A stretch of DNA of 63,649 nucleotides, taken from positions 1 to 63,649 of the forward strand of contig CADANN010000030.1 in NCBI GenBank assembly GCA_902789325.1, in the 5' to 3' direction. Origin of the DNA: an uncultured Spirochaetaceae bacterium. GTDB lineage: Bacteria > Spirochaetota > Spirochaetia > Treponematales > Treponemataceae. A model generated the notes under the pieces. The model did not search any database, had not been told where the DNA came from, and saw nothing but the letters and a program-made list of their open reading frames with translations. Positions within the stretch are counted from its first letter, which is position 1, and every line of letters starts with the position of its first letter. The position numbers and the translations under genes are program-made. Positions 6,636-15,760 of the stretch are shown here, one piece after another.

Positions 6636-6656
6636 AGGAAAAAAAGGATTTAAAAA

Positions 6657-7736
6657 ATGGAAAGAAAGTATTTTATCGACAATCTTAGGATTTTTTGTAT
6701 TCTGCTGCTTTTCCCATTTCATGTGGGAATGTTTTACAATGATTTCGGGGAACGATTTTATGTTCATATTGCAGACTGTATTCCAGCCTCATTATTGAAT
6801 ATCAGCACATACCCCTGGTGGATGCCACTTTTATTTGTTTTAGCAGGTGCTTCAACCTTTTATGCTTTTGAAAAGCGAACTGCAAAACAGTACATTATTG
6901 AACGAGTACTAAAGCTTTATATTCCCTTTAATGCAGCACTTATTTTTGTAATTCCTGTTCAACCTTATCTGGCAGATATTTATTTCAATAATTATTCCGG
7001 CAACTATTTTGAACATTTTAAGGAATTTTTTGTTTTTACAGATTTTACCGGTTATGATGGTCATTTTACTCCCGCTCAAACCTGGTTTATATTGTATCTT
7101 TTCCTGATTTCTCTTATTACCCTGCCACTATTAAAACTGGCCTATAATAAAAACTTTGATTTAAAGCTTAACCGATTTATTATTCTTAAACTGCTTTTTA
7201 TTGGGGTAATACCCTTTGTTATTAAACCAATTGCTAATCTGGGTGGAAAAAGCATTGCAGAGTTTATGGCCTGGTTTTTAATAGGTTTCTTTGTTTTCTC
7301 AAATGAAACTTTCCAGGAAAAAACAGCTTCCTGGTCTATAGTAACATTTCCAATCTTTGCAATTCTTTTAATTACCCGATGCGTAATGTATAAAATACAG
7401 GTTTTTGGATCTTATTGGGATTTATTAACATATATTTTTACCTGGAGCGGAATCCTTTCATTATTTGGACTTGGGAAAAAATTCTTAAACTTTTATAGTG
7501 GTTTTACAAAGTATTTTTCACAGGCTTCATATTCTCTTTATATTCTTCATCAATCAGTAATAGTAATACTGGGCTTCTTTGCTGCAAAATATGTAATGAT
7601 TCCTTATATTCTTCAGTACATATTAATAGTTTTGATATCCTTTGCTATTACCATTGGACTTTTTGAAATTTTCCGAAGAAACAAGGTAACAAGTTTTCTT
7701 TTGGGAATAAAAAGGAAAAAAAATAATCTGGCCTGA
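6657..7736 (+). CDS. Acyltransferase family 3 membrane protein
   Basis: A 359-residue integral membrane protein with about ten hydrophobic segments. The opening RKYFIDNLRIFCILLLFPFH (residues 3-22) is the family's first helix with its conserved His, here in LLFPFHVG. SYSLYILHQSVIVILGFF (about residues 285-302) is the conserved late helix. Family members transfer acyl groups to extracellular or envelope carbohydrates or lipids (OafA, NodX-like), but the acceptor cannot be read here. It directly follows the truncated attC at 6599, so it may be a former cassette gene or simply the gene at the edge. RBS AAAAAGGA about 10 bases before ATG. Confidence 0.82.
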   Translation: MERKYFIDNLRIFCILLLFPFHVGMFYNDFGERFYVHIADCIPASLLNISTYPWWMPLLFVLAGASTFYAFEKRTAKQYIIERVLKLYIPFNAALIFVIPVQPYLADIYFNNYSGNYFEHFKEFFVFTDFTGYDGHFTPAQTWFILYLFLISLITLPLLKLAYNKNFDLKLNRFIILKLLFIGVIPFVIKPIANLGGKSIAEFMAWFLIGFFVFSNETFQEKTASWSIVTFPIFAILLITRCVMYKIQVFGSYWDLLTYIFTWSGILSLFGLGKKFLNFYSGFTKYFSQASYSLYILHQSVIVILGFFAAKYVMIPYILQYILIVLISFAITIGLFEIFRRNKVTSFLLGIKRKKNNLA

Positions 7737-7776
7737 TTATTTTTCTGATTTTTTGCAAATACACATTTTCTGTGTT

Positions 7777-9582
7777 ATGATTAAAAAAATGTTTATTAAC
7801 AAGCTGAATCAGTTATACAAGCCAAAAAGAATTCTCTATTATGTGGATGCCTCGGAAGAAGATATTCAGGCTTTCTATAAAGGTGTAATTCCGCAGCCAT
7901 TGGAAAAATATTCAAATGCCTTTGGAACTTATGATTATCCGGGAATTTTCTTTGTACAAAACTTGCAGAAAGAAGTTATTGGAATTGAGTTTAGAAGCAA
8001 TGATTCACGAATTGAATATCCGGCAGATTTAAAATCAATTGAGCTTGAGCCTGCATTTTTTTATTCAGTTGAAATTGATGATGATGTAGAAATTGATTTT
8101 CCGTTTATTAAAAATCTTTTTGAAAAAATTGCAAAAGAAGATAATGCACACAGGCCTTACAGCGATTTATGCATAGAAGAAAATCCAAAAGTAATAAGTG
8201 TTTTTCACGGTTATAAAAAAATCAGGATTCTGCATGAATGGAAGCTTTATAACGATAAGGCTATTCATATTATGCAAGACAACTATAATCACTTTGAAAA
8301 AGAAGCTCTATACAAGGCTGCATTTACAGATTTGATAACCGGAAATTACAACTGGAATCATCTTGAAGCATTTCTGGAAGTTCCTGGCGATAAAAAGATT
8401 GAAGATTATGCCTTTGCGCATTTTGACATCAAACAGTTCCGTGTTCTAAACGAAGCCTACGGCCACATAGCAGCAAATAAAATCTTAAGCAATATTGTAA
8501 AAGCAATGAAGGAAGCTGATTTTGTCTATGCAAGCGCACGCTGTCATAATGACAATTTTGCAATGCTCCTTAAAGATATGCCGGAGCCAGAGCTTAGACA
8601 AAAGCTTTATGATTTTTTTGAGAAGCTTTCAGTACTCGAAGAAGATCCGTATTATAAAATCTATTACAAGTGCGGTGTTGTTCCTATGCAGCGTGCCATG
8701 CTTTCTGGAAACAGAGTTGCAGATGCAGCTAAAATGGCTCAGGCACTTTGTACAAATCAAAATGAAACAGAAATCATTTTTTATACAGATAAGATGCACG
8801 ATGACCTTTCCTGGGGAAACTACATTAAGGCGTATGTTGAAACAGCAATTGAACAGGATGAATTTGTCGTTTATCTCCAGCCAAAGTTTGATATTAAAAC
8901 CGAAAAAATAAAGGGTTCCGAAGCCCTAATCCGCTGGAATTACAAAAACAAAGAATTCTTACCACCATATAGATTTATCCCGTTTTTTGAAAAAGACGGC
9001 TCAATTGCCGAAATTGATGATATTGTTTTGAAAAAAGTCTGTGAGGCTATGAACCGCTGGAAGAAGGAAGGAAAACCGCTTTATCCGATTTCTGTAAATC
9101 TTTCGCGTAGCCGCATGTATGATGAAAGACTTATTGATAAACTTGTTGGCATTGTTGATTCATATGGAGTTGACCATCACCTTATAGATTTTGAACTAAC
9201 CGAAAGTGCTACCTACGATAATATGGAACACATGATTTCCGTTTTGCAGGAGCTCCGTGACCGTGGTTTTAAGATTTCCATGGATGATTTTGGAACCGGT
9301 TACTCTTCGCTTTCTCTTCTGACACAAATGCCTATCGACACCTTAAAAATAGACAAGAGCTTTGTAGACACAATTGCCAATGATTCTGAACGAAAGGAAG
9401 ACATTATTGTTTTACAACACATAATTGGCCTTGCAAAAGAACTTGGTTTTGTCTGCCTTGCCGAAGGTGCCGAAAGCCGCCCTCAGATTGACCGTCTTCG
9501 TGAGTTAGGCTGCGAGATTATTCAGGGCTATTACTTCAGTAAACCGATTCCTCTCACCGAATATGAAGAAAAATATCTTTAA
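7777..9582 (+). CDS. EAL-domain c-di-GMP phosphodiesterase with degenerate GGDEF
   Basis: A 601-residue protein with no membrane segment. Residues 1-170 form an uncharacterised N-terminal region. About 180-330 form a GGDEF-like domain (DLITGNYNWNHLEAFL, FAHFDIKQFRVLNEAYGH) in which the GGDEF signature is replaced by CHNDNF, so cyclase activity is unlikely. About 345-600 form an EAL domain with key motifs present: SEALIRW, FELTES, DDFGTGYSSLSLL, LKIDKSFVD, LAEGAE. It is therefore predicted to hydrolyse c-di-GMP, with the GGDEF-like part perhaps binding GTP or regulating. The start is uncertain: TTG 7753, ATG 7777 and ATG 7789 are in frame and none has a strong SD. Confidence 0.88.
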   Translation: MIKKMFINKLNQLYKPKRILYYVDASEEDIQAFYKGVIPQPLEKYSNAFGTYDYPGIFFVQNLQKEVIGIEFRSNDSRIEYPADLKSIELEPAFFYSVEIDDDVEIDFPFIKNLFEKIAKEDNAHRPYSDLCIEENPKVISVFHGYKKIRILHEWKLYNDKAIHIMQDNYNHFEKEALYKAAFTDLITGNYNWNHLEAFLEVPGDKKIEDYAFAHFDIKQFRVLNEAYGHIAANKILSNIVKAMKEADFVYASARCHNDNFAMLLKDMPEPELRQKLYDFFEKLSVLEEDPYYKIYYKCGVVPMQRAMLSGNRVADAAKMAQALCTNQNETEIIFYTDKMHDDLSWGNYIKAYVETAIEQDEFVVYLQPKFDIKTEKIKGSEALIRWNYKNKEFLPPYRFIPFFEKDGSIAEIDDIVLKKVCEAMNRWKKEGKPLYPISVNLSRSRMYDERLIDKLVGIVDSYGVDHHLIDFELTESATYDNMEHMISVLQELRDRGFKISMDDFGTGYSSLSLLTQMPIDTLKIDKSFVDTIANDSERKEDIIVLQHIIGLAKELGFVCLAEGAESRPQIDRLRELGCEIIQGYYFSKPIPLTEYEEKYL

Positions 9583-9587
9583 TGCAT

Positions 9588-9625
9588 AAAAAAACACCCA
9601 AAGATTTAAGTCTTTGGGTGTTTTG
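9588..9625. terminator. Bidirectional rho-independent terminator
   Basis: ACACCCAAAGA (9594-9604) pairs with TCTTTGGGTGT (9611-9621) over a 6-base loop, with an A-run before and a T-run after. It sits between convergent genes (EAL protein and SNF transporter) and can serve both. Confidence 0.85.
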
Positions 9626-9652
9626 CTTAATAGCAGATTTTAAATTTTTAGC

Positions 9653-11053
9653 TTATTTCTTACCAAAAATATCAAAATATCCTGCTACGAATACTACCAG
9701 AATGATAAGTGGAGCGATGTAGCGGAGGTAGAACTGAACTACCTTGTTCTTAGGAAACTTAATACCCTTTCCGGCATCAGCTTCTTCAATAAAGCCGTCC
9801 CAACCCCAGCCCTTCTTAATTGTACAGAAGAGGAGGAAGAGCATTGATCCGAGTGGCAACAAGTTCTGGCTTACGATGAAGTCCTCGAGAGCATCGATTG
9901 AACCAATGTGTGAACCGAAGTGTACTCCAGACCAAACGTTCATACCAAGAGCTGCAGGAGTTGCAAGAATCAACATAGCAACAAAGTTGATGAGAACTGA
10001 CTTGCGGCGGCTCCAGCCAAACTTATCCATTGGGAATGCAACGATATTCTCGAATACAGCAATTACTGTAGAAAGAGCAGCAAAGCTCATGAAAAGGAAG
10101 AAGAATGCACCAACGATGCGGCCTGCAACTGGTCCCATTGAGTTGAATACGTTTGGAAGTGACATGAATGCAAGACCTGCACCAGAAGAAGCTTCTACAT
10201 TGAATGCAGCACAAGCAGGGAAGATGATAAGGCCGGCACAGATAGCAACGAAAGTATCAAGTCCGATTACGCGGAGAGCTTCACCTGTGAGTGAGTGTTC
10301 CTTTTCAATATAAGAACCAAAAATCTCCATAGAACCAATACCGAGAGACAATGTAAAGAAAGCCTGTCCCATAGCAGCATAGATTGTATCCCAGAGACCA
10401 TGTTCACCACTTACAAGAGCCTTAAAATCTGGCTTGAGGTAGAAGGCATAACCTGCACCTGCTCCAGGAATGAAAGCAACGTAAATTGCAAGACCAATCA
10501 TAATTACGAAAAGTGCAGACATCATGATTTTTGTGATGCGCTCAACACCCTTCTGAAGACCAAGGAAACATGCACCAAAGCCGATAACGATTACAACAAC
10601 CATCCAGATCAAAAGACCTGTTGGATTACCTATTGTTTCGCCAACAAATACATTTACAATGTCGTCTCCGCTAAGACCTACAAATTTTCCACCAATCATC
10701 TGGAAGAAATATTTTAGGAACCAGCCGGAAACAACAGTGTAGAACATCATCAAAAGATAGTTTCCAATAATTGCAAGGTTACCATAAATGTGCCATTTAG
10801 TTCCGGCAGGTTCGAGTGCCTGGAATGCACCACCCATACCTTTTTTAGAAGCACGACCAACAGCAAATTCACAAACCATAACTGGCAATCCCAAAATTGC
10901 AAGGAAAACCAGATAAATCAAAACGAAGGCTGCTCCGCCGTATTTACCAGTAATATAAGGGAAACGCCATACATTTCCCAAACCAATAGCACAACCAGCC
11001 GACAAAAGCAAAAAGCCAAGACGGCTACCAAGATTCTCGCGATTCTGTTCCAA
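9653..11053 (-). CDS. Sodium-dependent symporter, SNF (neurotransmitter transporter) family
   Basis: A 466-residue inner-membrane protein with about 11-12 helices in the LeuT/SNF fold. The N-terminal signature SRLGFLLLSAGCAIGLGNVW then RFPYITGKYGGAAFV (residues 9-43) contains the unwound TM1 region and the Na+ site GNVWRFPY of this family. AFFTLSLGIGSMEIFGSY (about residues 227-244) is the TM6 region. It probably imports an amino acid with Na+. It is monocistronic with its own terminator at 9588-9625. The start ATG at 11053 follows AGGAG about 7 bases upstream. Confidence 0.92.
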   Translation of the reverse strand: MEQNRENLGSRLGFLLLSAGCAIGLGNVWRFPYITGKYGGAAFVLIYLVFLAILGLPVMVCEFAVGRASKKGMGGAFQALEPAGTKWHIYGNLAIIGNYLLMMFYTVVSGWFLKYFFQMIGGKFVGLSGDDIVNVFVGETIGNPTGLLIWMVVVIVIGFGACFLGLQKGVERITKIMMSALFVIMIGLAIYVAFIPGAGAGYAFYLKPDFKALVSGEHGLWDTIYAAMGQAFFTLSLGIGSMEIFGSYIEKEHSLTGEALRVIGLDTFVAICAGLIIFPACAAFNVEASSGAGLAFMSLPNVFNSMGPVAGRIVGAFFFLFMSFAALSTVIAVFENIVAFPMDKFGWSRRKSVLINFVAMLILATPAALGMNVWSGVHFGSHIGSIDALEDFIVSQNLLPLGSMLFLLFCTIKKGWGWDGFIEEADAGKGIKFPKNKVVQFYLRYIAPLIILVVFVAGYFDIFGKK

Positions 11054-11129
11054 AATAAACTCCTGAATTTATAAATATACCGTTATTATAAGTAGAAACA
11101 GAAAGAGAAGTCAAGGAAAAAAGCCAACC

Positions 11130-11212
11130 TGTCATGCTGAACTTGTTTCAGCATCTATATGCAAGAGACCCCGAAACAAGTTCGGGGTGACAGTTCAAGT
11201 TCGGGGTGACAG
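11130..11212 (+). repeat. Dispersed palindromic repeat (GAACTTGTTTC core), inverted pair plus partial
   Basis: TGTCATGCTGAACTTG then TTTCAGCATCT (11130-11156) is followed by an inverted version, ACCCCGAAACAAGTTCGGGGTGACA, at about 11168-11192, and a third partial copy to 11212. The same family occurs at 15688, 17588 and 27733. Arms differ between copies but remain self-complementary. Confidence 0.75.
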
Positions 11213-12052
11213 TTATTTTGTGAATTTTGCTTTTACTTTAGCCTTTACACGACCTTTCAAATGCTCAAGCTCATCCTTATACTGAATTGATTTCATAGTT
11301 GGGAAGTGAGCCATAAAGCTTTCGGCAGCCTTGTTACGGGCAGTCTGGAATTTTTCAATTTTATCCAGAAGATTCTGGCTGATAATATCTTTACCAGTAG
11401 CAGCGTGTTCTTTTACAGAAGCAAGCATTGTTTCAAAGTTCTCTCCTCTGAACCATGCTTCACTGCCATAATGGTCTCGCAAACTTTCGCCAAAGGTTTT
11501 GATTTTTTCCATTGTTGCACTGAAGTCAACGAGCTTACGGACAGTGACAATCATATCAACTGCAAGAGCTACTCCAATCAGATCGCTGGAAATCATAGTC
11601 ACAAAATCTCCAAGCCAGTTTAAGAAGCGCAGCATCTGAGGATAAACAAAATGAATTACGCCCAGCCCCATAAAGCCGAAGAGTACCGAATTCAAAAGGC
11701 AGATGCGGCCATTCAAATTAAATTTATAATGAGAATAATCCCACCAGCGGGCATGAAAGGTCTTCTCCATAATCCAGCTGACAAAATATTCTACGAGGGT
11801 ACACAAAATCATAGAAGCAAAAAAGAGCGGAATCCAGGTGGAATAAAGAGCCGCCGGAAGCAGCAAAATCACAACTCCGCCAAAGCCATAAATAGGACAG
11901 AGAGGTCCGTGCAAAAATCCACGGTTTACAAATTTGTGCTCGTGAAAAATGCCCACATAAAGCACTTCCGAAATCCAGCCTACAACGCTGAACATTATAA
12001 AAATCAAAAAAGCCTGCCTGAACGGCAGCTGATAAATAGCCATCATTTCCAT
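11213..12052 (-). CDS. Putative ABC transporter permease-like membrane protein (PF06541 type)
   Basis: About 279 residues. The N-terminal half has five to six membrane helices with the family pattern FSVVGWISEVLYVGIFHEHK, VNRGFLHGPLCPIYGFGG and MEKTFHARWWDYSHYKFNLN GRICL. This pattern defines a widespread bacterial family annotated as putative ABC transporter permease, with unproven function. The C-terminal 90 residues are a charged cytoplasmic helical tail. The open frame extends upstream into ptsI sequence on the other strand. I place the start at ATG 12052 (12046 and 12043 are alternatives) because upstream residues mirror ptsI. It is divergent from ptsI with only about 40 bp between. Confidence 0.75.
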   Translation of the reverse strand: MEMMAIYQLPFRQAFLIFIMFSVVGWISEVLYVGIFHEHKFVNRGFLHGPLCPIYGFGGVVILLLPAALYSTWIPLFFASMILCTLVEYFVSWIMEKTFHARWWDYSHYKFNLNGRICLLNSVLFGFMGLGVIHFVYPQMLRFLNWLGDFVTMISSDLIGVALAVDMIVTVRKLVDFSATMEKIKTFGESLRDHYGSEAWFRGENFETMLASVKEHAATGKDIISQNLLDKIEKFQTARNKAAESFMAHFPTMKSIQYKDELEHLKGRVKAKVKAKFTK

Positions 12053-12092
12053 ATCTTTAAATATAATCTCTTTTCTTGTATAATTCAAATTT

Positions 12093-13808
12093 ATGGAAGT
12101 ATTTCTCGGAATCCCTGCGGCCGACGGAACTGGAATTGGAACTGCATTTGTTATTCCTGATCCGGTTAAACGTGCAATTCCGCAGCACCACATTAACATC
12201 GACCAGATAAATAGAGGCTGGAGCCGTTTTGAGGCTGCAGTTCAGACCGTTACGCTCGGACTTTCTGAGCATCTGGATTCTCTTTCCAAAACCAGCGAAC
12301 GCGATAAAGCTCAGCGCGAAGTTTTTGAGACTTACATCCTTATGCTCGAAGACCCTGTATTCAAACAGGAAGTCCGCGACTTTTATGAAAATCAGCTATT
12401 TAATATAGAATATACTGTTCAATTTAAGGCAGAAGAATATGCGGCAAAGCTGCGTCAGGCTGGTAACTACTATCTTTCTGAACGTGCCCAGGATATAACT
12501 GATGTTTTTGGCCGCGTTCTTGATGAAATGCTTGATATCCATCCTTTTGATATCAATAGCGTACCAGATGGTTCTGTAATTCTTGCAACTTCCCTAAGTT
12601 CTGCTGATACAATCATCCTTAGCAAAAGAAAGATTGCCGGACTTGCCCTTAGCGAAGGCGGTGTTTCCAGCCACGTGGTAATTCTTGCCCGCAACTATGG
12701 AATTCCTACTGTTGTCGGCCTTGAAGAAATCAGCAAGAAAGTTCGCAATGGTGAAACTGTAATTATTGATGGTAAGGATGCTGAAATCCTTGTTAGTCCT
12801 GACCGCAATACAATAGAAGAATATAAAGCAAAAATCCGCGAAGAGTATCAGAGAAAGCTCAGCTTGCGTACCTTCCTTAATAAACCGGCCGTTACAAAAG
12901 ACGGTACACGTTTTAAGCTCTACGCAAATATTGGTACTCCGGAAGAAGCTGAAATTGCCCTTGCAGAAGGAGCAGATGGTATCGGGCTTTTCCGTACTGA
13001 GTTCCTTTATATGGCTCAGAGCGGGGCTTCTCTTAATGCAGCTGCACGTTCATTCAGTGAACAGACTCAGTTTGAAGCTTATAAATCAGTTCTTCAGATT
13101 ATGGGTGATAAGCCTGTTACTATCCGTACCCTCGATGCCGGTGGTGATAAGCTGATTAACTCGGTTGACCTTCCAAATATCGAAGAAAAGAATCCTCTTA
13201 TGGGCTTGCGTGCTGTGCGCCTGAGTCTTGAATATCCAAACATTTTGAAGACACAGCTTCGCGCTCTTTACCGTGCGAGTGTTTACGGCAATCTTGAAAT
13301 TATGTTCCCTCTGATTACCAGTGTGGACCAGGTAAAACAATGCCTTGAAATAGTAAATGTTGTAAAAGCTGAGCTTGATGCTGAAAAGATTCCTTATCAG
13401 GCTGATATTCCTGTCGGAATTATGATTGAAACAGCGGCTGCGGCACTGGTTACTGATTGCCTTTCTAAGGTGAGTGACTTCTTTAGCCTTGGTACAAACG
13501 ACCTCACTCAGTATACCCTTGGCGTTGACCGCGAAAATCCTCATGTTTCCGGACTTTACAACGAGTTCAATCTTGCAGTTTTGCGTCTTATAGAAATTAC
13601 AATTCGTTCTGCAAAAGAAAACAATGTCCCTATTGCAGTCTGCGGTGAAATGGCAGGCCGTCAGGACAGTGTTATGGTACTCGCCGGAATGGGAATCAGA
13701 AATCTGAGTATGAGTCCAAAGCTGATTTCAAGCACAAAGGAACTGCTTTCAAGATTTACAATTCAGGAACTGGAAGCAATTTCTAGCAAACATCTAAATA
13801 ACCTCTAG
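12093..13808 (+). CDS. ptsI: Phosphoenolpyruvate-protein phosphotransferase (PTS enzyme I)
   Basis: A 571-residue soluble enzyme of normal EI length. It transfers phosphate from PEP to HPr. Visible features are an N-terminal HPr-binding helical domain, the phospho-His segment SEGGVSSHVVILARNYGIPT (about residues 186-205; His in SSH), and the TIM-barrel PEP site with GIGLFRTEFLYM, TIRTLDAGGDK, SLGTNDLTQYTLGVDR and CGEMAGRQ, including the catalytic Cys of the CGE motif. No ptsH or sugar-specific EII gene is adjacent. In spirochaetes such an EI can serve a reduced, regulatory PTS, but that is inference. It runs directly into der, 8 bp after its stop. Confidence 0.95.
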   Translation: MEVFLGIPAADGTGIGTAFVIPDPVKRAIPQHHINIDQINRGWSRFEAAVQTVTLGLSEHLDSLSKTSERDKAQREVFETYILMLEDPVFKQEVRDFYENQLFNIEYTVQFKAEEYAAKLRQAGNYYLSERAQDITDVFGRVLDEMLDIHPFDINSVPDGSVILATSLSSADTIILSKRKIAGLALSEGGVSSHVVILARNYGIPTVVGLEEISKKVRNGETVIIDGKDAEILVSPDRNTIEEYKAKIREEYQRKLSLRTFLNKPAVTKDGTRFKLYANIGTPEEAEIALAEGADGIGLFRTEFLYMAQSGASLNAAARSFSEQTQFEAYKSVLQIMGDKPVTIRTLDAGGDKLINSVDLPNIEEKNPLMGLRAVRLSLEYPNILKTQLRALYRASVYGNLEIMFPLITSVDQVKQCLEIVNVVKAELDAEKIPYQADIPVGIMIETAAAALVTDCLSKVSDFFSLGTNDLTQYTLGVDRENPHVSGLYNEFNLAVLRLIEITIRSAKENNVPIAVCGEMAGRQDSVMVLAGMGIRNLSMSPKLISSTKELLSRFTIQELEAISSKHLNNL

Positions 13809-13816
13809 GAAAACAA

Positions 13817-15370
13817 ATGGCTAAAAAGAAAGCAAAACCCGACTTCTCACGTCCAAAGGAAGAAGTTCTGGAAGAAAAAAGACAGAAAGCCGCAGAAAAG
13901 GTTCGCGCTGAAGAAGCTGATTTTATTACACCCGGCGCAGTAAACGGAATCACCGTGGCTCCAGACGGCACTGTAACTGCAAATGGCGACCTTGATCCGG
14001 AAGATGCTGAATACGATGGTCTTCCCCTCGTTGTAATTGCCGGCCGCCCTAACGTTGGAAAATCAACCCTCTTTAACCGCTTTTTGCACCACCGCGTGGC
14101 TATCGTAAACGACCAGCCAGGTGTTACCCGCGACCCGGTTGAAGCAACTGCAATTATTAATGGCAAACCAGTTCACCTTGTTGATACCGGCGGATACAAG
14201 CTTACCCGCGACATCGGTACAAAAGAGGCTGAGCTCGACGATTACGTAGTTGAACGCTCCCTCGATATGATTGACCGCGCTGACGTTGTAATTCTCCTTC
14301 TTGATGCTGGTGAAATTACCGGCGAAGATGAAGAGTTCATCATCAAAATGCGTCCTTACTGGAACAAGCTGATTGCAGCAGTAAACAAAACTGAAGGCGG
14401 CAAAAACGAAGCTGAAGCATGGAACTATGCACAGTATGGTTTTAACGACCTGATGCTGATTTCAGCAGAACACGGCGACCACATCTCAGACCTTGCAGAC
14501 GCAATTACCGAGCGCTGCGACTTCAGCAAGGTTCAGGTGCTCAGCTCGGACCGCCCGATTAAGGTTGCGATTTTGGGTAAGCCAAATACTGGAAAATCTA
14601 CCCTTTCGAACCGCCTGACTCACTCGGAGAACTCTATTGTCTGCGACTACGCCGGTACTACCCGCGACGTTGTGGAAGGTGAGTTTGAGTATGCCGGCCG
14701 CCGCTTTAAAGTTCTTGATACTGCCGGAATCCGTCGCAAGGCTAAGGTTCATGATGATGTTGAATACTATTCTGTAAACCGCGCCATCAAAACTCTGGAT
14801 GAATGTGATGTTGTATTTCTTATGATTGATGCAGTGGAAGGACTTGCCGAGCAGGATAAGAAAATCTGTTCTCTGGCGTTCGAAAAAGGCCGTGGAATCA
14901 TTTTCGTTCTGAATAAATGGGATTTGCGTGAAGAAAAAGACAATAAAGCTGTAAAATCTGTTCGCGAATGGATGAATATCATGTTTGCCCACATGGATTT
15001 TGCCCCGATTCTTCCACTTAGCGCACTTGAAGGCAAAGGTATTAAAGATTTGCTGAATACTGCAATTGATATGTACGGTCAGCTTACAAAGAAGATTGGA
15101 ACTTCTTCTTTGAACAATGCCCTTCAGGATTGGCTGGAGAGATATCCGCCACCAGCAAGTAAAACCGCTCACTTCAAAATCCGCTATATGACTCAGGCAA
15201 GTGTAAATCCGGTTTCGTTCATCATCTTTGCAACAAGACCGGAAGTGGTACCAGAGCCTTATGTTACATACCTTAAAAACAGAATCCGCGAAGACCTCGG
15301 CTACGACCAGATTCCAGTTCAGGTAGAATTCAAAGGCAGCCGCCAGAAGTGGGAAGATAGAGAGAGATAA
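13817..15370 (+). CDS. der: Ribosome-assembly GTPase Der (EngA)
   Basis: A 517-residue tandem GTPase required for 50S maturation. An unusual Lys/Glu-rich N-terminal extension of about 70 residues precedes domain 1 (GRPNVGKST, VDTGG). Domain 2 has GKPNTGKST, DTAGIRRKAK and NKWD. A KH-like C-terminal domain ends in SRQKWEDRER. The G4 motif of domain 1 reads NKTE where NKTD is usual, a conservative Asp-to-Glu change at the guanine-specificity residue. It lies 8 bp after ptsI and overlaps the MerR gene by one base (TAATG), so the three are probably one transcript. Confidence 0.95.
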   Translation: MAKKKAKPDFSRPKEEVLEEKRQKAAEKVRAEEADFITPGAVNGITVAPDGTVTANGDLDPEDAEYDGLPLVVIAGRPNVGKSTLFNRFLHHRVAIVNDQPGVTRDPVEATAIINGKPVHLVDTGGYKLTRDIGTKEAELDDYVVERSLDMIDRADVVILLLDAGEITGEDEEFIIKMRPYWNKLIAAVNKTEGGKNEAEAWNYAQYGFNDLMLISAEHGDHISDLADAITERCDFSKVQVLSSDRPIKVAILGKPNTGKSTLSNRLTHSENSIVCDYAGTTRDVVEGEFEYAGRRFKVLDTAGIRRKAKVHDDVEYYSVNRAIKTLDECDVVFLMIDAVEGLAEQDKKICSLAFEKGRGIIFVLNKWDLREEKDNKAVKSVREWMNIMFAHMDFAPILPLSALEGKGIKDLLNTAIDMYGQLTKKIGTSSLNNALQDWLERYPPPASKTAHFKIRYMTQASVNPVSFIIFATRPEVVPEPYVTYLKNRIREDLGYDQIPVQVEFKGSRQKWEDRER

Positions 15371-15684
15371 TGTACACCATCGGCCAGATAGAAGACTTAA
15401 CAGGCGTAAAAGCTCATGTCCTCCGCTATTGGGAAGAAGTCGTTCCAGGCTTCACCCCGCGCAAGGATATGTCTGGCCGCCGCCTCTACTCTCAACGCGA
15501 AGTTGATCTGATTCTCCGCCTCAAATATCTGATTACCGAAAAGAAGTTTACTGCCGAAGGTGCCGGCCGCCAGATCATAGAAGAAGCTCAGGCCGTCCAG
15601 GACAACGCCGAACTGATAAACCAGATCCGAGAATGCAGACAGATATTAACCGATTTGTATGTAGGATTATCGAACAGTAAATAA
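15370..15684 (+). CDS. MerR-family transcriptional regulator
   Basis: A 104-residue protein with a full MerR-type winged HTH at residues 1-70: YTIGQIEDLTGVKAHVLRYW then FTPRKDMSGRRLYSQREVD and LILRLKYLI. A short C-terminal helix (about residues 75-104) follows and no effector domain is present. It resembles the small HTH regulators found next to housekeeping genes in spirochaetes and delta-proteobacteria. No metal-binding Cys cluster is present. Its ATG shares the A of the der stop, so its expression is tied to der translation. Confidence 0.88.
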   Translation: MYTIGQIEDLTGVKAHVLRYWEEVVPGFTPRKDMSGRRLYSQREVDLILRLKYLITEKKFTAEGAGRQIIEEAQAVQDNAELINQIRECRQILTDLYVGLSNSK

Positions 15685-15687
15685 GTA

Positions 15688-15752
15688 CTGTCACCCTGAA
15701 CTTGTTTCAGGATCTAATACAAAGGAGATGCTGAAACAAGTTCAGCATGACA
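15688..15752 (+). repeat. Dispersed palindromic repeat, inverted pair
   Basis: CTGTCACCCTGAACTTG then TTTCAGGATCT is followed by the inverted copy AGATGCTGAAACAAG then TTCAGCATGACA. The two halves can form one long hairpin. The element contains AAGGAG immediately followed by ATG (15728), but with no spacing for initiation. Confidence 0.75.
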
Positions 15753-15760
15753 TTACTATA

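Noticed and set aside
14486..15172. 228-codon frame antisense to der
   Set aside because: Fully inside der, no start context and no recognisable protein.
15728..15760. Upstream ATG of the Rsm22-like gene directly after AAGGAG
   Set aside because: There is no spacing between the SD-like sequence and the ATG, and the residues come from a palindromic repeat.
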